Positions 58,285 to 64,000 of a DNA stretch of 64,000 nucleotides are shown here, piece after piece; within the stretch, counting starts at the first letter, position 1, and each line of letters begins with the position of its first letter. The notes below the pieces were generated by a model that saw nothing but the letters and a program-made list of their open reading frames with translations, searched no databases and was not told the DNA's origin. The position numbers and the translations under genes are program-made. Origin of the DNA: Sebastes aleutianus (taxonomy: Eukaryota; Chordata; Actinopteri; Perciformes; Sebastidae); assembly GCA_916700875.1 (NCBI GenBank), contig CAKAKS010000031.1, positions 16,335,148 to 16,399,147 on the forward strand, written 5' to 3'.

Positions 58285-58393
58285 CTAGGCTACTGTTAGA
58301 AAATCATGAACTCCCTTTCAACCTTAACAATACTTTCATGATAAATTGGATTAAACACTTTCTTGGAAACCCAACCTAAATTTGAAATTTTAT

Positions 58394-58609
58394 TAGGGAT
58401 GCACCGATCCAACCCTACAATTCAACTGTAAACCTTTTTAATGTAGTAACAAATTGGTCAAAATGTAAACAGAAATTAAAATGCAAGTATATAATGTATA
58501 TAGTATATGAACATAGAATTTAATTGAATAAAATATATCTGTCATTGATACCCGATACAGATATTTGAGTTAGTATCGACCCGATATCCGACCCAGTATT
58601 GCATCCCTA
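58394..58609 (+). mobile_element. hAT MITE, TAGGGATGCACCGATC family, short copy
   Basis: TAGGGATGCACCGATCCAAC at the left and CAGTATTGCATCCCTA at the right. Flanks AATTTTAT and CATTTTAT match at seven of eight. Confidence 0.7.
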
Positions 58610-59827
58610 CATTTTATTCCCAATTATTTGTTCTCAAAACTTGGAAGCCTCAAATTTGTTTTACTCTGCAGCTACAATGTTGAGAAAAAATCCTCTTAAA
58701 GTTGTCAAATATTCACAAACAACATTTATATTTTATTTATTTCTGATCTGTTTCTCCTCTAAAAAGAACAATAATAACTGTGATATATGTTTTAAAAAGA
58801 AATAATCTATTCCAAATGTTGTTTCCTACCTGACCTTCCAGACCTGGACTGGAAGACAATCTGATGCCAACCTTCTATAATATCTGATTATAAATAAGGT
58901 TAAGGAAGTGACTTTTAAAATGATTCATTGTTTTTATTCCTCAAGGGATTTCTACAAAGATATAAAAAAGACTTTGATGTGGCCTGCTTATTTTGTCAAC
59001 TGGTTCCATAAGATTGATGTCATTTATTTTGGTCTTGTCAACACTCTTGTATTTTTTTGGCAAAATGTCTGTACATTTATTTCACAATATTTCCCAAAAA
59101 CTGTGGTTAAAGGAGAATAAATAATGCAATCATTAATTTCAATTCTATGAGCCGTTATTAACTAATGAAGCAACTGTTCTATAAATACCATATGGATCCT
59201 GTAAATATGTATATAGTGCACAGTATTTTATAATGCTTGCATGCATGTATGTGATGTATAATGTTTGTATTCTTGTTCACCTGCCCGGAGACTGGGCAGA
59301 AAAAAATCTAAAATCTTGTTTTCATTAAAGACCAATGACAATTATCAATCTCAAACCATTTTTACACAGGTATGATATTGCTGTCTCATTTATATTGTTC
59401 AAAATATCACAAAATACAAACAATATCGACCCAATAATGGCTTTACAATATGAAGCGAGCAAGCTAGTTGAAGTGGAAGCACAGCTTATCAAGAGAGCAA
59501 TAAATGAGCACCAAATTTATTTGAAGGTTTTCTTTTATTCATTCATTAAACTGCAAGTTTGACTTAGAAAAACTATTCCATCGAGAGTGAATATTCAACA
59601 CAGTAAATGCAAGTATCAATTCATGATTAACAAGGAAAATATATCAACGATAACCAATTTCTTAAAGTTACTGTAATATAAATGAAAAAATTAAAACAAT
59701 ATACGCACAATATGGAAGGTTAATAAAAACCACTTTTTTAAGAATTATAAGTTAATTCATAGTTTCTCTATCTTATATTAATGGAATATTTACACTGTTT
59801 TAGAGTCATTATAAACATTTAGAGCTG

Positions 59828-59893
59828 TCAGTCTGTCTTCTTATCTGCTGCTATAGTGGATCCATTGGCAATGGCCTCACCGTTGCTTTCAGG
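59828..59893 (-). CDS. c18orf32: c18orf32-like coding exon 2
   Basis: 66-nt exon too short for simple ORF detection. It encodes PESNGEAIANGSTIAADKKT then D and TGA, following a good polypyrimidine acceptor. Length and the lysine-rich end match the family. Confidence 0.85.
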   Translation of the reverse strand, partial: PESNGEAIANGSTIAADKKTD

Positions 59894-60576
59894 CTGAAAC
59901 ACACGAGAAGGAAAATGTCTTTAAAAATGCTGTTTGTTATTGACAACATACAATCATGAAAGAGGCTCTAAAACTAACACCAGTATCAGTCGTGATTAGG
60001 TCGAGTGAAATCCAATGTTAAATATGAGAAAATAGGCTGCATTCAGAGTGTCTGGATGAGCTGTGTTTAAGTGGTTCCTGTTAGGTGAGTTGTGAAAATA
60101 TTATATATTTCTTTTGGAAATACTGATTTTGAATAATTGATCTGATATTCCTGCACTAGAGCAGGGCAATATGGCTGAAATTAATATCATATTTGTTAGA
60201 AAAAATACTTCTACTATATTCTACTGATATTCAACATACAATATGGAGCCCTGCACAAATAAATAAATAAATAAAATAAAATAAATAAAATAAATAAAAT
60301 AAATAAAATAAATAAAATAAAATAAATAAATAAATAAATAAAATGGTTTCATTACTAAAATGTCCTAACAAATTCATTACTTTTCAATTAACTTACCTTG
60401 CAAGTCCCATTACTCTTTTCGCTAAGTTTTTGGTCAGTAGCGCCAGTCTCCTGGACCGCTTTTTTGGTCCAGAATGTGTTAATAATTGGTGAGATGAAGG
60501 GATAGAGGAAAGGCTCCAGGAACCTCTTGTACACCCACAACAGGACAGGAATCACAATACAGGGAATGCACACCAT
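59828..60576 (-). CDS. c18orf32: UPF0729 protein C18orf32 homologue, two coding exons
   Basis: Small protein of 81 aa from exons 60576-60397 (60 codons) and 59893-59828 (21 codons plus TGA). The N-terminus [20 protein letters not shown] then EPFLYPFISPII is nearly identical to human C18orf32 ([20 protein letters not shown]), a hydrophobic membrane-anchoring segment known in the family for ER and lipid-droplet association. The C-terminus is hydrophilic and ends DKKTD, like human DKKKD. Donor GTAAGT at 60396, acceptor TTTCAG at 59899-59894. A 5' UTR part starts at 60613 after acceptor GCTTCAG. A minus-strand AATAAA lies at 59539-59534. The ATG has CC before it and G at +4. Confidence 0.93.
60245..60345 (+). 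repeat. (AAAT)n/(AAAATA)n microsatellite
   Basis: About 100 bp of AAATA and AAATAAAATA units in the intron between the c18orf32-like coding exons. Confidence 0.85.
60397..60576 (-). CDS. c18orf32: c18orf32-like coding exon 1
   Basis: Residues 1-60, including the whole hydrophobic segment and the polar KKAVQETGATDQKLSEKS stretch. The frame would stop two codons into the intron, so splicing to 59893 is needed for the family C-terminus. Confidence 0.93.
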
Positions 60577-60899
60577 GGCTGTGGCTCAGACAAGCCGCCC
60601 AAAAATGAAGAACCTGAAGCAGAGAAAGAACACACAGAGAGTTGTAAAAATAGTAGTAATAATAATAATAATGTGCTTTTATCTCAGTGATTACAGGGGT
60701 GTAAAACTTTTTACACCTATATATTAAGTAGTATATATTGTATTCATTGGGCAAGACATGTGACTGAGCTGTCAAGATATCCTGTGCCCATTTCATTGAT
60801 TTGAAGTTTGGTTAAAGCCCTACATATCGGTCCATGAGGCCACCTGAAATAACAAAGTAGTCGATTGAATATTGGTTATTGACAACTAGGATATAAATT

Positions 60900-61199
60900 C
60901 TGAACAATTTTTTTTTTTTTTAAATCTCTCTGAACTCCAGCAGGGTGGTGTACAAAAAAGTATGAGCACCTGAACAATCTAAAGAAATTCAATACCTTTA
61001 TGAAATAAACTAATTTCCATAAGACAAATTTAGTAATGCTTACATATAAAATAATAATCCCAGTCACTTCCACACAGTGAGGCATACAGCTTATTAATTA
61101 AACACTGGTATGGGATCTATACTCAGTATCGGCCGATACCCAAAGCCCAGGTATCACTTTCGGTATCGGGGCTGAAAAAGTCAGATCGGTGCATCCCTA
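60900..61199 (+). mobile_element. hAT element, TAGGGATGCACCGATC family, left end unclear
   Basis: Shares CCCAGTCACTTCC, AGTGAGGCATACAGCTTATT and GATCGGTGCATCCCTA with the 38 kb copy. The left boundary was not found. Lies in the intron of the c18orf32-like gene 5' UTR. Confidence 0.6.
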
Positions 61200-61439
61200 A
61201 TAAAATCACTTAGATCCAAAATGATATGTTGAGAAATACCACATGACAATTCTGTTTTAACTTTTGGCATTATGATTTTTTTAACAGTTTGTTTCTGAAT
61301 CAATATTATTCTTGATAAATGTTTATAATCCATCTGGTAAATGGACTGCATTTATATACTGCTTTTCTACCTTACTGCACACAAAAATACTTGAGTATTT
61401 TTGTGATGAAAAAAGCGTCAATTCAATAATAAATAAAAA

Positions 61440-61455
61440 AAACACATATACATAT

Positions 61456-61507
<52 letters not shown>

Positions 61508-61575
61508 AATATATATATATATACATAAATATATATATATATATATATAAATATATATATAAATATATATACACA
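61440..61575 (+). repeat. (AT)n microsatellite
   Basis: Long alternating AT with ACATATAT starts. It generates meaningless Ile/Tyr-rich frames on both strands. Confidence 0.9.
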
Positions 61576-61983
61576 CAATTCATTAAGCAAATTACAATAA
61601 ATAAATATTTAAAAAAGAATATGCAGGTAAATGAAAGAAAACAATAAAGAAGTAATTAATGTTTGTTGTGTCAATAAAACAAACAAACAAATAAAAAACA
61701 ATTAATAACAATATATTGCAATATCAAAGGATAAATGTAAAAATAAAAAAAAACATGAAGTAGAGTAGACTCTTCTTGAGACTCCAGAGGACTATTTTTG
61801 TGTATTATTTAACTCATCCTGATTATTGTTTTTCTGGTGTACTCAGCGAACAGCGTCATCAGTGACTGTTAGCTAATGCTAATCCTGCCATCGCTCGGTG
61901 AACATTAACAGGTATGAAGACGTAGATCTAATCTGCAGACTAAACAACATTATTCAAAACATTAACTGAGTAATAGTTCTCAC

Positions 61984-62105
61984 CTTCTGTGGATCACAAA
62001 CACACTTCTGTAGTCACGTAGTGCCGCTTTAGACAGGATGTTTCTGGTGTGTTTTGGCCTCTCTGCTGCTGCGAAGTCTCCGGAATGCGATTGCGCATGC
62101 GCAAA
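61984..62105 (-). promoter_or_regulatory. c18orf32: c18orf32-like first exon and promoter with NRF1-type site
   Basis: A donor GTGAGA at 61983 (after CCACAGAAG) marks a probable non-coding first exon. Just upstream is the palindrome TGCGCATGCGCA (62091-62102), a textbook NRF1 site, and then an ETS-type ACTTCCG (62110-62116). This looks like a housekeeping promoter shared with divergent rad1. Confidence 0.6.
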
Positions 62106-62132
62106 ACCTACTTCCGTAGAAGAAGAAGAGAG

Positions 62133-62736
62133 AAGTGATGGGAAATCCGGCTCTTTTTAGTGAGCCAGATCATTTGGCTAGAAGAGCCGGCTCTTTTGGC
62201 TCCCAAACGGCTCTTCGTTTTACCACTTCTGCCTTTTATAATTCAGCCAAATTTAGCACAGTTTTGACCTATGATTAGTATGTGTGCACATATATCACTT
62301 AAATTATTCACTATAATTATACTAAACCTTATAATTTCCAGAATACCATAATTTTACATGCTGCTTCGTTTCCGACTGTCACTCATCTTGTCTACTATTC
62401 GCGCATCACACTCCTCTCTCTCTTTCTCTCCTCCTCTCCCTCCTGCTCTGTACCAGTAGACCGTCAGCGCGCCGCGCACCCCCGCCCCTCCGCCCCTCCG
62501 CCCCTCCAGGCTTGATGGTATGATCCTTGTCTAACATCACCTGATTGGTCGCACGGACGTCATTAACACAACATTCAGTCACAGTCAGTGCATGGAGTGC
62601 CCGTGGCGCGGAGAAAATTATCCTATCATTCTGCCTTGAATTAATTAAAAAAAAAAAAAAAAAAGAGCCGGCTCCCATCGTTCACTTAAAAGAGCCGGCT
62701 CAAAGAGCCAACTCGTTCATGATCAACACATCATTA
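62133..62736 (-). mobile_element. hAT MITE (AGAGCCGGCTC family), copy 2, between c18orf32-like and rad1
   Basis: Nearly intact relative of the 55.1-57.5 kb copy in the opposite orientation, without the nested insertions. Ends AAGTGATGGGAAATCC and CACATCATTA. The 16-mer ACTTCCGTAGAAGAAG lies on both sides (62110-62125 and 62736-62751). Confidence 0.8.
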
Positions 62737-62829
62737 CTTCCGTAGAAGAAGGAGAAGAAGCGGAAGTTGTTAAATATCGGAGCGCCTTTCTTCAAAACAA
62801 AACCACATGAGTTACTGAATTACATCTTT
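62737..62829 (+). promoter_or_regulatory. rad1: rad1 promoter and probable non-coding first exon
   Basis: ETS-type CTTCCGTAGAAGAAG directly follows the hAT element, then GC-containing sequence with GCGGAAG, and a candidate donor GTAAGT at 62830. The intron to 63192 would be 363 bp. Inferred from position. Confidence 0.5.
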
Positions 62830-63200
62830 GTAAGTGTCTGACACATTATCACAGTTAACAGTGAACTTTTTTAAAAAGTCTATTTACTGGGGATGATAGA
62901 TAGTACAATATATGACACTGAAATTAACTGTAGTTTGCTATTTTACGTTGTTTTCAACTACATGTGTCATATAGCCTAGCTTAAAATAGGTCAATAACAC
63001 AGCAACATGACAGTTTCGTGTGTGTATAGTTGAGCGTTTGCTCTTGATTTTAAATGAAAGTGTATCCAAGTTGCAATGAAAGAGATCTCTCTCTGTTAAT
63101 ATATTTTCGACATTTAACTCAGCATCTATTTAATAGTTTTTGTACAGTCTTTCTGGACATCTTGTAAAGTTCTGTCTGTGTCTTCATTTCAGTGTCAACA

Positions 63201-63395
63201 ATGCCTCTTTCAACCCAGTCGCAAGGAGACGATGAACAATATGTTTTAGTGGCCAGTTTGGATAACGCTCGCAATCTGTCCAACATACTGAAAGCGATCA
63301 CTTTCAAAGACCATGCCATCTTCAGCGCCACACCCAATGGCCTGAAGGTCACTGTGGAGGACTCCAAATGTCTGCAAGCCAATGCCTTCATCCAG
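63201..63395 (+). CDS. rad1: RAD1 checkpoint clamp component, first coding exon (partial gene)
   Basis: RAD1 is a subunit of the RAD9-RAD1-HUS1 (9-1-1) sliding clamp loaded at damaged DNA to activate ATR signalling in the nucleus. The exon encodes 65 residues: MPLSTQSQGDDEQYVLVASL, then DNARNLSNILKAITFKDHAI and on to CLQANAFIQ, very close to human RAD1 (VASLDNVRNLSTILKAI, VTVENAKCVQANAFIQ). It follows acceptor TTTCAG (to 63192) and ends at donor GTGTGT (63396). The ATG at 63201 is chosen over an in-frame GTG at 63192 because that codon spans the acceptor. The remaining exons lie beyond the right edge. Confidence 0.94.
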
Positions 63396-64000
63396 GTGTG
63401 TTTACTTTACATAACATAAGAATCCTTCTACCTTTTTTTCATTCCGTAAACACAGAGTAAGTGATCCAGTTGAATGTCAGCAGAGTCTTGATTTCATCCC
63501 AAATTGTGTTTCTGTTAAATCAATCACACTTTATTTGTATAGCACATTTCATACAGGTTAGTACAGTTCAAAGTGTTTCACAGATGACTGACAAGCCTAA
63601 AATAAGACAGATCAAGTGTGGGCTGGGAAAACAACAGAAAAGGCAAAACAATTAACAATTTGATATTTTGAGACCAATGCACGCGAGACAATAAAATGAT
63701 AAAAAAGTAATAAAATAGAATAAAATAATAGCAACAGTAATAGTAATAAAACAGTGTGAAGTAAAAACTAGATTCATAAAATGTTTGTATCCATCGATTG
63801 GATGCCTTAAAGTATCTTGAGGATACACACCGATCAGCTATGGGCACCCAGTCTACTTTTTTGAATGCTTTAGCCACTACAATAAAGGCGTTTCATATAT
63901 TTCCTTCCTTGTTGCCACTTGTTTTAATATTTTGGAGTGCCTGGATTGCCCTCCTGTCTATCCTGATTTTTTTCCCCGTTTTCCAAGAGCACCCGACACG
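63396..64000 (+). other. rad1 intron (to window edge)
   Basis: Non-coding. It includes a LINE-like segment around 63515-63590 (TTTATTTGTATAGCACATTT, CAAAGTGTTTCACAG) typical of fish LINE tails, then AT-rich sequence. No second rad1 exon recognised before the edge. Confidence 0.6.

Larger units (their letters stand above)
57505..59827. other. Spacer between prkaa1 upstream region and c18orf32-like gene
   Basis: No gene. Holds a fold-back repeat (57966-58284), a TTTAT-rich tract (58020-58190), the short hAT copy at 58394-58609, and the presumed c18orf32-like 3' UTR from 59827 down to about 59530. Confidence 0.5.

Noticed and set aside
61323..61583. Tyr/Ile-rich frames
   Set aside because: Translation of an (AT)n microsatellite.

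Overview
This window is vertebrate nuclear DNA from a ray-finned fish, most likely a percomorph teleost. The evidence is spliced genes with GT-AG introns, protein sequences close to but distinct from the human orthologues, abundant hAT-like and TTAA-ended MITEs, a tRNA-derived SINE, LINE 3' tails and AT-rich microsatellites. There is no bacterial-style gene organisation, CRISPR array or operon. The species cannot be fixed from sequence alone.

Layout. Positions 1 to about 18.4 kb form a gene desert filled with repeats (SINE, MITEs, a diverged tandem duplication, a possible solo LTR). At 18,774-22,206 (+) lies ptger4, the prostaglandin E2 receptor EP4, with two coding exons and a 2.1 kb intron carrying a nested MITE. 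About 6.5 kb of repeats follows. At 41,238-28,731 (-) is ttc33, a tetratricopeptide-repeat protein with four coding exons. At 54,930-46,039 (-) is prkaa1, the AMPK catalytic subunit alpha-1, with nine coding exons encoding 571 aa. Its upstream flank is a stack of at least four nested transposons (55,060-57,504). At 60,576-59,828 (-) is the small UPF0729/C18orf32-like protein (81 aa), divergent from rad1 (+), whose first coding exon (63,201-63,395) is in the window while the rest runs off the right edge.

The order and orientation ptger4(+), ttc33(-), prkaa1(-) matches human 5p13.1 as I know it, so this is a conserved syntenic block. The pair c18orf32-like/rad1 is not the human neighbour of PRKAA1 and marks a rearrangement. 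The genes do not form one pathway: EP4 is a cell-surface GPCR, AMPK is the energy-sensing kinase, RAD1 is part of the 9-1-1 DNA-damage clamp, and TTC33 and C18orf32 are less well characterised.

I found no convincing undescribed biological system. The most notable signals are in the mobile DNA: hAT MITEs of one family sit in the promoter regions of prkaa1 and of the c18orf32/rad1 pair, several MITE families share TTAA-type ends, some elements look chimeric, and one hAT element in a ttc33 intron has a perfect 8-bp target-site duplication.
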